Source: Cinnamomum chago (lineage: Eukaryota; Streptophyta; Magnoliopsida; Laurales; Lauraceae). From it: a stretch of DNA of 64,000 bases. Positions 23,711-35,200 of the stretch are shown here, one piece after another; position 1 is the stretch's first letter, and each line of letters opens with the position of its first letter. The notes beneath the pieces were generated by a model, which worked only from the letters and a program-made list of their open reading frames with translations, made no database searches and was not told where the DNA came from. The position numbers and the translations under genes are program-made. Where the stretch lies: positions 29,039,001 through 29,103,000 of the forward strand of contig CP142457.1 in NCBI GenBank assembly GCA_038049695.1, given 5' to 3'.

Positions 23711-23995
23711 ATGGGCAGCAGCAAAAGAAACCATGAGAAACTATTGGATTCCGTCGCTAATATTAAGTTCTTGAAGGACCTATCACTCCAGAGCTGCAAT
23801 CTTTTTGGTTCATTACCTTCTTCAATTGCAAACCTCACCCCACTTGAGTATCTTTCATCAAATAATTTCAGTGGTCCAATTCCTTTTTCCTTTGGAAATG
23901 AGCTCCAACATCTCATTTCTCTATATCTAGATGACCATTCACCTGAGAGATTTTGGGGTGTTTTTGAGTGCTTTGGAAGTCCAATAAAAACTTAG
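23711..23995 (+). pseudogene. Fragment of a leucine-rich-repeat receptor-like protein
   Basis: The frame carries about three plant-type extracellular LRRs: NIKFLKDLSLQSCNLFGSLP, SSIANLTPLEYL, then SSNNFSGPIPFSFGNELQHL, with the LxxLxLxxNxFxGxIP spacing of receptor-like proteins and kinases. Two residues appear lost within the second repeat (LEYLSSNNFSG), and homology ends near residue 80. No signal peptide, further repeats, membrane segment or kinase follows. Such proteins sense ligands at the cell surface; this piece cannot function. It may be a captured or degenerated gene fragment, and it lies just outside the right MULE repeat. Confidence 0.75.
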
Positions 23996-25485
23996 GAGTT
24001 TTGAAAATTTCCCAATGTTCGACAGGCCCTAAGAACATATTCAAATCCTTATTCAGGGATTCCAAGGTAAAGTTCCATACAATACGGGGAGGTGGACTCA
24101 GTCTAATGTTAGTCTTGCACAACAAGGGAAGTTGTCGGGATTCATCCAGGGAAAAGTTCTACTAATCACTCAAAAGAAAGTTCACTTTGCTTGAGTCTCA
24201 GCACTAACTGAGCCCCACTTTTGCGGCAAGAGAATCCTGGCTGTGCGACTGTTATCATGCATCCTTGTCGAGGCCTACTTCCAAAATTGGTTTATAACCA
24301 GAATCTTGATGTGCTTGCCCTGTGACTTTGGTCGAGCAATAATAACGCGAAAATTATAATGAATGATTTCACAGTCACTAATCAAATAATTACTGCCAAG
24401 TTTGCTGCATGTCAAAAGACAACAAATTTCGATAGTTCTTTGCATGTGCCTTCCCAACCTTTCCTGTATTTGTAATGAATTCCACCAATTTATCAAGCCT
24501 TCCAAAAAGCGTGCATATGGGACACAGATGATCTAGTGTATTTTGTTACGGGCTCTATTATCATAAGATAAATGATTTGTGGCTTCAAAATTATTTTCAT
24601 GGCATTCTCATCACAACCGAGAATCACATTCACCTCCTAATGATATGGTCAGATTTGAAGGCAAGCATGTCAAAGAATCTACATGATCTGGTTTCAAGCG
24701 CTTTTGATCAAGTTTTGGAAATCACATGAGCTTTTTAACTTACGATAATAACGAAGAGCGAACAGCCAGCAAGGCACCGCCTCATATGCCATGTCAGCAA
24801 GTTATTTAGTTATTTGTTGAGTTTAATTATCATAAGAATCAACAGTCAATATTATATTCACCTTTTGTACTCATCTGAACTCTGATCGTCGATGCATTTT
24901 CGCCTACATGCTCATGACGACAAGATCTACAATTAGAATGACAATAAAGACAATTCAATAGTTGAAAAAAAGAGAAAAAAGGTTTTCTTTGAAATTATCC
25001 ACATACTCAAGTCCTTCAATCTTGTCCTTTTTAAAAATTCCACTCAATAAATTATCTATTATGGAGGATGCAGATCCTTTCGTTGATCAAAAGCCTGAGC
25101 TTTTTCGATTACCTCAACATGGATGTTCCTCCAAGCATAAGCAAAGATGAATTAAGGAAGAAAATCAGAAATCCTAAATGTGTGCAATGGAGAAGAATTA
25201 TCTGCTTCTCAAAACATCTTGATAGGGACTATGATTGAGGAAGCATTGTCTTTAGTCACTAGTAGCTTGACACGTCTAAGAAAGTTTGGGAAGTCCTAAC
25301 AGATATGTTTATTCCATGATACATGGGCAACTTCCGAGACATGTAACCACCAACAAAGCATAATGGACATTTTGACAAAATATTAACCAACTCGAAGGGT
25401 TATATTATTGTAACGAGTCGAATAATCCTTTCTTTGAGAGGGAGTAATAGAGAATATTGTAAAGAATGATTGATATGTTATTAGA
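23996..25485. other. No intact gene; possible relic of a retrotransposon
   Basis: 24000-24900 shows nothing recognisable. 25040-25310 contains a broken frame with weak copia-gag flavour (TSKKVWEVLTDMF), too short to be sure. 25400-25485 continues across the LINE insertion into 26466-26650, which has a TATAAATAG box at 26586 and could be a decayed LTR. Confidence 0.3.
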
Positions 25486-26465
25486 AGGAAGAGATAAGTT
25501 TTTGGACCCTTATATTGAGGAGGAACCTAAGGGAGCACGAGGAGGGTCAGCTTATGTCCCTTTTAAATCTTCTGAGTGGCGTATACCTTGCAGAAGGTGG
25601 GGAGGATATAAGGCTGTCGAAAGCCTCTAAGAATGGCTCCTTTTCAATGAATTCTTTTTTCTCCTCTATTATGGGAAGGAGTAATATGAGGAGCCCAAGG
25701 GTTTGCATTTGGAAGCTCAAGGCTCCCTCTAGAGTTGGAGTTTTTGGATGGCTTGTTCTAAGGAAAAAAATCCTCATGATGGACAATTTAAGACGCAGAG
25801 GAAAGGTTGTTAATAATGGGTGTCCTATGTGTTTAAGCGAAGAAAACAATGAATCACCTGCTTTTAAATTGTAAGTTTGCTCAATTGCTTTGGAGGTCAG
25901 TGATTGATTGGTTTGGGTGTAGTTGTGTTCTTCTGAACTGTATAATGGACCTATTCCAAGCTTGGAAATCTCTGGTTCGATTGCCCAAGGGGAAGAAGAT
26001 GTGGAGACTGTCCTTTCTTGTAGTCACTTGGACAATAAGGAAAGAAACTGAAGATGTTTTAAGGGGAAGTCCAACAATGTTGTTTCTTTGACGGAAAAAA
26101 TCAAGCTCATGGTTGCATCTTGGGTGATGATTGATCAACATTTTAAACCCTACTATGTAGACCAATGTATGCATAGCTGGAGGGATGTGGCTTACTCTCA
26201 AGTCTGACTTTTTTGCAGGATTGCTCCTGTCGAGTTTTCTTTTCTTGATGGTGTGTGTTGGTATTTAGGTTTTGTCTCTTTGTTGGTGCTTGTTTTCTTT
26301 TTGATGTTTTTGGCTTCAGGGGTGGTGTTGTTTTGGGTGTAATAAGCTTGTCGGTATAGTTCTCTTGTACTGCTTGCTTTTAATCAAAGTAACCATTCAA
26401 AAATAAAAATAAAAATAATAATAAATAAAAAAAAGAAAAAAAAAAGAAAAAGGGAGAGATAAGTT
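25486..26465 (+). mobile_element. 5'-truncated L1-like LINE with target-site duplication
   Basis: The element occupies about 25501-26450. Flanking 15-bp direct repeats AGGAAGAGATAAGTT (25486-25500) and AGGGAGAGATAAGTT (26451-26465) differ at one base and are read as the target-site duplication. The body encodes the LINE ORF2 end. The zf-RVT region includes WKLKAPSRVGVFGWLVLRKK, ILMMDNLRRRG and NNGCPMCL, then after a frameshift HLLLNCKFAQLLW and a tryptophan-rich stretch. An A-rich tail (26398-26450) closes it. RT and endonuclease are absent, as expected for a 5'-truncated insertion. The single mismatch suggests moderate age. Confidence 0.88.
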
Positions 26466-27200
26466 CATCTTAAATTATGATTAGATAAGATTTGGTTGTA
26501 TTACTCTAGTATCATCTTGTGATTAGGTATCTAGGTTTACTATTATGGATATGATTGGGTAAACTAATTTCAGTAACTGTATTCTTATAAATAGTCAATG
26601 GTTATTTTTAGTAAAATCACCATGTAAGAGATATAGTCCTTAATTTTCACGATGCGAACCATATTTCAAGCAAAGTGATGCAGAAAAAGAAACTAACCAA
26701 ACCATGATAACTTCATTTTGTACATCCCACCTACGGTCAAATCACACCCCATTGTAGTAATAGCTGTAATCATTTAGCACTGATGTTTAAGCAGAGCCTC
26801 ACCCATAGAGATATTTTCGTGTCTCACTCTACAATAAAGTCAGTATTCGTTTCAATTGGACCCCACATAGAGTAAACCTCTGAAACAATGGTATAATGTT
26901 GATTATATATTTCCAAAATTCAGTTGAATTTTTGTATGTTAGGTATTCCAGTGAAATTAAAGCTGGCCAAGTTAACTGTTGAAACAATTTACTATCAAGG
27001 CTTTTATCTGAAATTATTATCAAATGATTTTTTTAAGCATTTGCAAATCTATAGAAAACCATTCTTATCCAACCATGGACTGTTCATGAAAGGAGCCCAA
27101 GTGGGCTATGAAAGGAGCCCAAATAGGGTGTTATATGTTAGAAAAATAAAGCTAAGAAATTGAAACATGCCTCATAGAGTAGGGGCAAGAGGTGTCTTCA
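26466..27200. other. No gene recognised; possible LTR relic at its left
   Basis: A TATAAATAG box lies at 26586 in sequence that would be continuous with 25400-25485 without the LINE. The rest is AT-rich without recognised content. Confidence 0.35.
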
Positions 27201-27220
27201 CGTAGTTGCCCGGAGATTGG

Positions 27221-27505
27221 GTAGCTTGTACTACCAATCCAAGTAAGCAAAAGAAAAAACTTAAGAGAGAGAAGAATATTGTAATGAGAGAGAAGAATAT
27301 TGTAATTAGATGTTTGAAACTAAAGCATTGTGACATGTACCGCTGTGAGCTAGTGAATCTGCCTTCTCCAACGTGGTCCATCTTTAAAACTATATCATTA
27401 CATGACTATGCACACCTACACCTTGGTAGAGTGAAGATTCAAAGAAGCTATGCCTTGAATCGCTTCTCCAAATTTTGGGTAGCCTGTACTACCGATCCAA
27501 GTATG

Positions 27506-27570
<65 letters not shown>

Positions 27571-27760
27571 ATATTATAATTAGATGTTTGAAAACTAAAA
27601 CATTGTGACATGTACCGCTGTGAGATAGTGAATCTGCATTCTCCAATGCAGTCATTCTTTAAAACTCTATTCATTACATGACTATGCACATGCACGCTTA
27701 CACCTCAGTAGAGAAAATTCAAAGAAGTTATGCCTTGAATTGCTTCTCCAAATTTGTTTG
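27221..27760. repeat. Tandem duplication, period 258 bp, with TA/GA microsatellite
   Basis: Unit 1 starts GTAGCTTGTACTACCAATCC (27221) and unit 2 GTAGCCTGTACTACCGATCC (27479). Both run through GTGACATGTACCGCTGTGAG, AGTGAATCTGC, CATTACATGACTATGCACA and TATGCCTTGAAT. Unit 2 carries a (TA)n then (GA)n microsatellite (27504-27568) where unit 1 has two GAGAGAAGAATATTGTAAT copies. Non-coding. Confidence 0.9.
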
Positions 27761-28487
27761 TTAATGAATGAAACCTATGCTATTTATAATCTAGTTTATC
27801 CAACCAAGTGCTCAAAGTTAATCCACGTGACAATCAGTTCAACAAGCGAGACCATTCTAAACCCAATCTAGAATTGTCCATAAAACCACACTTTCCGACA
27901 TTATTCTAGAATTCTCTACACTTTCCGACATTATTAGGATTTGATTTGGTAGCTTGTGATCGTTATCTGTTTTACTGCATGATTTAATTTTTTTGCGCAT
28001 GATAGATTTAAGCGTAATTTTAATTTATTGATTCATGCATTTAATCAGTTTTTTGTGCATGATTGATCGGCACAAATCATAAAAGTGCATACTGAAATCG
28101 AGTGGAAATAGGGCATCTTAGATCTGGCCCAGGGTTCACAGTGCATGTTTCCGTGTATGTGTACAAAATCATGCGTCTTTGCTCGATGCATGCTGTAGAT
28201 GTGTCTCCATGTATTTGTTTCTGATGGATGATATACTGATAATTATTGTTTTTAGAAAGGATGGATGAATTGGATTTATGATTTAGTGGGGGACTAGTTT
28301 TTAGATCAATCCTATATTTATGTTGATAAATTAAGGATGTTTCCTAAACAGCTCATACCTTGTGAGGTGGCATGCACAATGCCAGGTGGAATGCATCATG
28401 TGAGTTGGCATTATTATATTGGACAAATGAAAAAAGGGTGAAAACACTTTTAAATGGGGAGCTTTTGAGAATTATATATATATATAG
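27761..28487. other. Upstream region of SEC22, no gene recognised
   Basis: AT-rich. Repeated phrases such as TGCGCATGAT / TGTGCATGATTGATC at 27990-28080 suggest a small decayed repeat. Confidence 0.35.
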
Positions 28488-28638
28488 GGAGATGCTCCTA
28501 TGAGAGCATCTCTCACCTTATTATGAGAGATAGGGTGGGGGCCCTTACATCCATATCCAATGCCAACAACTTAAATGTGAGGGCCCCCACCATTTCTCTC
28601 ATAGTAAGGTGAGAGATGTTCTCATAGGAGCATCTCCC
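28488..28638. mobile_element. Foldback MITE, 151 bp, in (TA)n
   Basis: Ends are near-perfect inverted repeats: GGGAGATGCTCCTATGAGAG at the left and its complement CTCATAGGAGCATCTCCC at the right. The complementarity extends inward over about 60 bp (AGGTGAGAG, GGGGGCCC). Both sides are (TA)n, so the target duplication is TA-rich and its exact length is ambiguous. It has no coding capacity. It lies about 450-600 bp upstream of the SEC22 start codon. Superfamily is not settled; both TA-targeting and Mutator-type small elements fit. Confidence 0.9.
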
Positions 28639-29085
28639 TATATATATATATATGCTCATGTTTACTCTCTGTGTAATGTGCATAATGTATATCCTTTTTA
28701 ATTCCTTGCTCTTTCTTTCAGGGTTTTTACCTGCCTCAAGGAATGTGTATGCCTTTTCTCCATTTTTTCGTGTTTTTTTTTTCTTTTCTAAATGCTCTTT
28801 ATAAAATTAGCAATATCTTTAGAATGAAAAATGTAATTGATTATATGTAATCTTCTATATCATAGGAAATGGTCCCAATTACTTTTGTTTCTTTTTTTTT
28901 TTTTTTTTCTCCTTTTGCCTTTTGTTCATCTTTAGTACATAATCCTTTTAATTTATCTCCAATTGATTAGTTTGTTTAGCCAACCACTTTTTATTAAAAT
29001 AGTTTCCTTCCTGATCTGCTTTCAGGTTTACAATCTTCAGTGAACTTCCTTTTACTTTGAAGGCTTCAGGGAAAAAAAAAAAAAG
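28639..29085 (+). promoter_or_regulatory. Proximal upstream region and probable 5' leader of SEC22
   Basis: The region is T-rich with pyrimidine tracts (28770-28800, 28890-28915) and ends in a purine run (A)n at 29070-29083 just before the ATG. A TTTATAAAAT box near 28798 could serve as TATA, but no transcript evidence is available. An untranslated exon with an upstream intron is possible. Confidence 0.4.
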
Positions 29086-29273
29086 ATGGTGAAACTGACA
29101 ATGATAGCCCGTGTTACTGATGGCCTTCCATTGGCAGAAGGACTTGATGATGGCCGTGATCAGATAGATGCTGAAGTCTACAAGCAGCAGGCTAAGGCTG
29201 TGTTCAAGAACCTTTCAAAGGGCCATAATGAAGCTTCAAGAATGTCTCTTGAAACTGGTCCTTATGTTTTCCA
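29086..29273 (+). CDS. SEC22: SEC22 exon 1
   Basis: Encodes residues 1-62 and two bases of codon 63. Donor is CA/GTATCC. Joining to exon 2 restores VFHYIIEGR, the family sequence, which fixes the junction. Confidence 0.95.
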
Positions 29274-32200
29274 GTATCCTTTAATTTATGTTGTCTGGTA
29301 TTCCCATGCTGTTTTCCAACAAAGCCTGCAACTTGCTTTTTCTGTGTACAGAGCTGATATATATATATATATATATATATATCTCCACTCATTTTTCTTA
29401 TTATCACTCTGAATTACTCTATGAACTATCTAAATCACTGTCCAATGTGGAGAATTATCTAGTACTTTAGCCTGTCGCAACTATTAAAAAAATGCATTAC
29501 ATCAGAACCCCATTCCCTGCCATTTGGAAATTGTTGAAACGGCATGAATATATATATGGGGAGTGCTACATAGCGCCCGAGCATGTTTTAGGAGAAAACG
29601 CCCCTCCTAGTTGGGCCTACTGGGATGCATGATGATTATGGAAGTCTATTGGATAGAGAAATCCATATGAGACCTACCTATATGCAAAATCTTGAGTCCA
29701 TAAGATCTTCCTAACCTTTTGATCCATGGTCCTAAAATTTAATGGTGTTGTAGAGGCATCATTTTATTATGATTTCAATCCAATGGTGAGGAAAAGTTGA
29801 TCAGTGTCAAACTTGGACTTGTGACTATTCGCAGGGGAGGGGGGGGGGGGGGGTACATATATATGGAATTCTACTAAATGCCCCTTTCTAGAATGTCAGT
29901 TTTTGCCAATACCATTTTTTGAGGGCGTGGGGCCCACCTTCACTGAAATCCTTTCACAAACCCCACTGCCCATTATGAATTGGCACAAACCCAAATTTTG
30001 TATTGTCCTTGTCATTAATAACTGTCAGATTTTATCACATAAAATCATGTGGTGTATAACCATAAAAATTTATGGTCTTAAAAACAAGGTTTAAGATCAT
30101 TTGATCAGGCTGATATCTTATATCACTAAAATCCAAAATGGACTGGAATACAAACCGAAAAGTTTTGAGCCTCATTCTATTTCGGCTGAAGGACCGAAAC
30201 TTTCTGGCCGAAACGGACCGGAATTGACAACTATGGTTGTTATGCAGAAAGTGATATAAAAGCGGCATTGGAATAAGGGGAAGGGTTTTTGGGGAAAAAA
30301 AAAAAAAATCCCTGGCATTGGTAGTCAAGCCCCTATATATATTATAGGCTCTGATGCCGAAATACGGATATGGATACGAACATTGATACAGGGATCGGGG
30401 ATACGACGACTCACTTTTGAAACTCTTGGACACAGATATAGAAACACGTATCCTAATTTTTTCTTTAGATCACTTTTGAATCAATGAAATTATCATTATT
30501 TTCTTCCCTTTCTAGCATTTTTATGGTGAGAAGTAAAAATATTAAAAGAACTATATGAAATAAAGGACTTTATAAGTATGATATGTTAAACTTTTTCCCT
30601 AGAAGTATCGGTGCAGTATTAGGTACCAATAAAAGTGTCTTATCGGTCCGATACGGATACGTTGGGCTTGTACAAGTATCAAGGTATCATAGGTCATAGG
30701 TCTTTTGGTTTGGCACCCATTCAAATGGACTGGACCATTGGATCAATTGTGAAGTTTTGGACGGATCAAGTGGCTATGATGATCATCTGAGCCTCCATCA
30801 CTGTACACAAGTGGGTGCGGGGAGACCTTTCGATACCCCTCCTCCCCTAAACATTTAGGGTAGGGTTCCAGGTGGGCTCGACATGCGAAACTCGCGTCCC
30901 TGCACTCGTACATGTGAGCGTAGGAGAGCCGGGCTCTCTCCTTCTCTCTCTCTCTCTATATATATATATATGTATATATATATAAATTGATCGTTCCTTT
31001 ACCTCATTGCATGGTTGCAATTGAGCTGTTCTGCTGTTGCATTCGTAAGATTTTACAGAATCTATTGTTGCAAGTGAGAAATATGTACTCTATGTACTCT
31101 TTTGGAAGTTTTTTCTAGGGTTGTGATTTGAGCAGTGATTGGAGCCAAGAATTTCTGGGGGGAATTAAAAAATTCAAAACGAATCATGTATACAATTTGA
31201 CACAATAAGATGTATCAATGATGGTGTAGAATAATTTGACATGTTAACTTGCCTATCAATTTTGCTTTCCTTCTTCTCAACTTTTAATAGTTTCCTTTTT
31301 ATTTGATTTCTATTTAATTTTTATTTAAATAGTTTTTTACATTTAATATATTTATTCTGTTTTAAAAAAGTACAACACCTCTCCTGTGCGGAAAATCTTA
31401 TTAGAGATAAAATTGACTGTGTACCAAATCGTATTAGAGTAAAATTTCTATGAGAATTTGGCCCTTTTGTATAGTTTTAGATTTTCCTTTAAGCAGGCCT
31501 GCTGAGGAGCCTCATGAATTTTTTGTGAGTGGGTCTCAGAGGATCTGGACAATGGATCATTATCATATACAGGCGAGGCTGCTGAAAATGGCACTTAATT
31601 GACAAACTGTTGCCCTTGAGAGTTGGGTTAGGTTGTCCATAGAGCATGTTCAGGAGTTCTATGTATAATAATAGTACTGTGTATAGGCCCCACTTAAACT
31701 CGACCCATTTACTTTTCTAATTGAAATTGTTGCCCCAAACCCAACCAAATAGCTTGTAAGGTCAATAATAACTTTGGACCCAATTTGGTGGGTTAATCTG
31801 GTTCTACCCTAGGCCATATAGAGGTTGAAATGGATTGGGTTAGGCTACTGTTGGCATTATAGGGCATGGTCCAACCTAAATCCAACACCTAGGAATGTTA
31901 GGGAGAGGGGAAGTGGGTACTACCCAGAGAAATGGTTTGAAAAAGAAGTTGGGAGTTTCCGTTTGCAGCAAGGGATACAGAACACATCAGAGACAAGATT
32001 TTCAAAAGAAAAGGACACTTTTGCCCTCTCCTGGAATTCCTTTCTGTTGTTATCCCAAAACCTGAGGACGAGTACAATATTACCCATTAAAAAAAAAAAA
32101 AAATCTAAAAGCAAATCTTTTGTTTTCAAAACTTCCAGGGGGGAAATTGCCCCCCTTGTCCCCTCTCCCCCTCCCTGGATTTGAAAATTGGATCACAAGG

Positions 32201-35200
32201 AATCCTTACTTGAAAATTTTTCTTTACGTTTTGATGGCCAAAAATTTGGATAGGGCTATGATGAACATGGTGTTGATCCCTGGATAAAGAATTGACAAAT
32301 CCAAGGGTAATGAATGCTTGAGAAAAAATAGAAAGAGATGATACCCCATATTGTTTATGTATTTGTAGGGATTATGTGTAGTAGAAAGTTAGAGATTCCT
32401 TTTGAAAGGCTACCTTTATTTTATTTTCTTTTATTTTTTCTTGTTTTACTTACAATCTTTTCAGCATTGTGCCAAAAAGTTTTGTGATGCCATCAGGCCC
32501 ATCGCACAAAAACATACATCACACACACCCACTTTAATGCACCAAAGTAATGAAGGTAAATTATCCATATCTTATAATCAAGTTTAAAAAATGACCTGCA
32601 TGAGACTGGTGATGATGTTTTTTGTTTTAATATTTCGATGAGTTTAAAAAATTGGATCACAAGCTGATCTACACTTCTACCAAGGGAATGCACTGTCATG
32701 AATTGTGTACATCAATTCAAGCATGAACCATATGCAGAGATAGCTATGTAAGGATGCCGATAAAAGAAAAATGTTAATTGTGGACAGAACATAGATGATC
32801 TTCCTTCTGTCTTTTTCTTTAAAGAGTACGTTCTAGTAACATTGAAAAAAAGTACCTTCCATTGATATTTTTTCTTTATTTTTGCATTTTCTTTATTTTA
32901 AATGTATTTTGTAATACTAAAATGTTCTTTTAAAATCCATTTAATTCAAATTTTATTGTTGCCTTGACCAAAGTCCATAGCTACATCATCGAAGGACGTG
33001 TTTGTTATTTGACCATGTGTGATCGTTCTTATCCGAAGAAACTCGCTTTTCAGTATCTAGAAGACCTCAAAAATGAATTTCAGAGAGTGAATGGGAATCA
33101 AATTGAAACTGCTGCAAGGCCCTATGCTTTTATTAAATTTGGTATGTCTTCTGTGCATATTGTTCTGCCTTTATCTTTATGATTGTACCTCAATGTTACA
33201 GCAAGACATGTTTCTTATCAGTTTTCTGTTTTCATGCTTCTGTTACCAAGATACCTTTATACAGAAAACCAAGAAGCTGTACTTGGACACCCGTACTCAG
33301 AGGAACCTTGCAAAGTTAAATGATGAACTGTATGAAGTCCACCAAATCATGACTCGGAATGTGCAAGAAGTTCTTGGTGTTGGTGAAAAGTTGGATCGTA
33401 AGTGCAACTTGATCTTTCCTTTTGAACGGGTTTGTTCCTTATGTTATCACTACCTCTAAGAGAGAGTTTGGTGCGGAAATATAAAATTGCTGGACCTTAT
33501 AAATTCATGCTGCAGTCTTGTGCTTTTGTAGCAGACACAAGAAATTAAGCATGACAACCCTGTCAAACCCCAGATTAGCTGTTGAATCCAAACATTGAAC
33601 ATTATTTACAAACTTCATGTATATGCACATGCAGTTTTTCAAAAAATATTTAACTGCATTTTGAATGTACTCCTACTAAAAGGTGCTCTAAAATGGAAAT
33701 GAAAATTCTCACTGGTTTTTCTTAGTGCTGGCGGGGATGATGAAATCAAACAAGTTGTTAGTGTTGGAAGTTAGAGTCTTATCTTAAAATATACAGAAGT
33801 TAGTTTTGGTCCCTTTGATTAGAATCACATTTGGCTAATGCCATATGTATCCAGTGGGTATCTGGGGGTGATGAACCCACAATACCATTGGAAGGTGCTT
33901 ATTGTCGCAACCACAAAGTTGAGTTCAAGACTTCAAGTTGGCTTACTGTTAATAAAGAAGTGGGCATCTACAGTTTGAAACTTGAAAGGACCCTGGAGTT
34001 TCATTGATGCGTTGCAACAAATCAAGGACTTGTATTCCACATGCATGTAATTTTAATTTATTTTTTTAACACAAGTATTGGTGATTTGATTGGGCATTCA
34101 TAAGCTAAATCAGGGTGTATTAGCAAAACAATGCTTATAGGGGAGAATTTGTTGGAATAAGGGTTCAAAATGGTGTTATCAAGGGCCTTGGCTAGCATGA
34201 AAAGTTTTGTATACCATGAAACGATGAGGTTACGGTCTTGGCTCCAAAAGCCTAAGAAAATCAATAAAATTCTTAAATCATAGATTTTGATTTTTCTTTG
34301 CATTTCCTCTTCTACAAATCAGACACTAAATATTCCTGTATGTCAGGTGATTGTAAATTGTTGAATCTGATATAGTACTTGATCCTAAACATGTGCCTGC
34401 TTCACACTTTGGGCCATCGATCTTTGATGCATCCTGCTTATCAGCCTCCTCATTCTAAACTTTTGGGCTCATCATTTTCCTAGGACTGAAATTCAACCAT
34501 CTCTAAGGTGGTTCCTAAGATTCTTCGTCTTTGATCTTTCTTGGTGCTTTGTCATTCCAATATTTGAGTTATACTGGAGTACAGCTTGGAGTATTTGTCC
34601 TTGCATCCCAGTTCTCTGGACATTTATCATTTGGAGCTGAAATTTTTTCTAGTGGGGATATGCGATGGATTGAATACATCATCAAAAGAGGAAAACTTTC
34701 TTTTTCTTTTTGATCCTATCTACTAAAGTCCACAATTCATTATCTAAGAAAAATCTCAGAGACAAGAAACCCACCCCTGTTATGTTCTATACAATGTTGT
34801 TAAAGTAATTCATTATCTTTATATAGTAATTACACATAAGAGTGTTTGTTTGACAGAACAGGGGTGGGTTACTTGGGATGATGCTCAAAGTTCTTCCTAG
34901 TGTTCGGGTTTCGTGATTGAGGATGAAAGGAATCTTGTTTGTTTACCTGCACTTATCACACCAAACATGTACGATAAGAATCATTCTCAGAACTCTTGGG
35001 ATGTTGTAGATGCATTAGATATGTATGACCAAAAGTCAATCCTAATTCCCAATCCACTGTCGGATCTCAAATTGTATGAAAATTGTTCTATTCTAGAGTT
35101 TTGTTAGCTCCTCACCAAATACTTCCTTTTCTTACCAGTGTTGAAAAGTAATTCCGCTGCCTCTACTAACGCCTCGAGGTTTTGGTACGATTCATTAGCT

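Noticed and set aside
27416..27695. Frames with runs of Ser-Leu and Ile-Tyr
   Set aside because: They translate the TA/GA microsatellite.
31825..32184. Possible extra exon in SEC22 intron 1
   Set aside because: Exons 1 and 2 join in phase to the known family sequence without it, and the translation has no recognisable domain.
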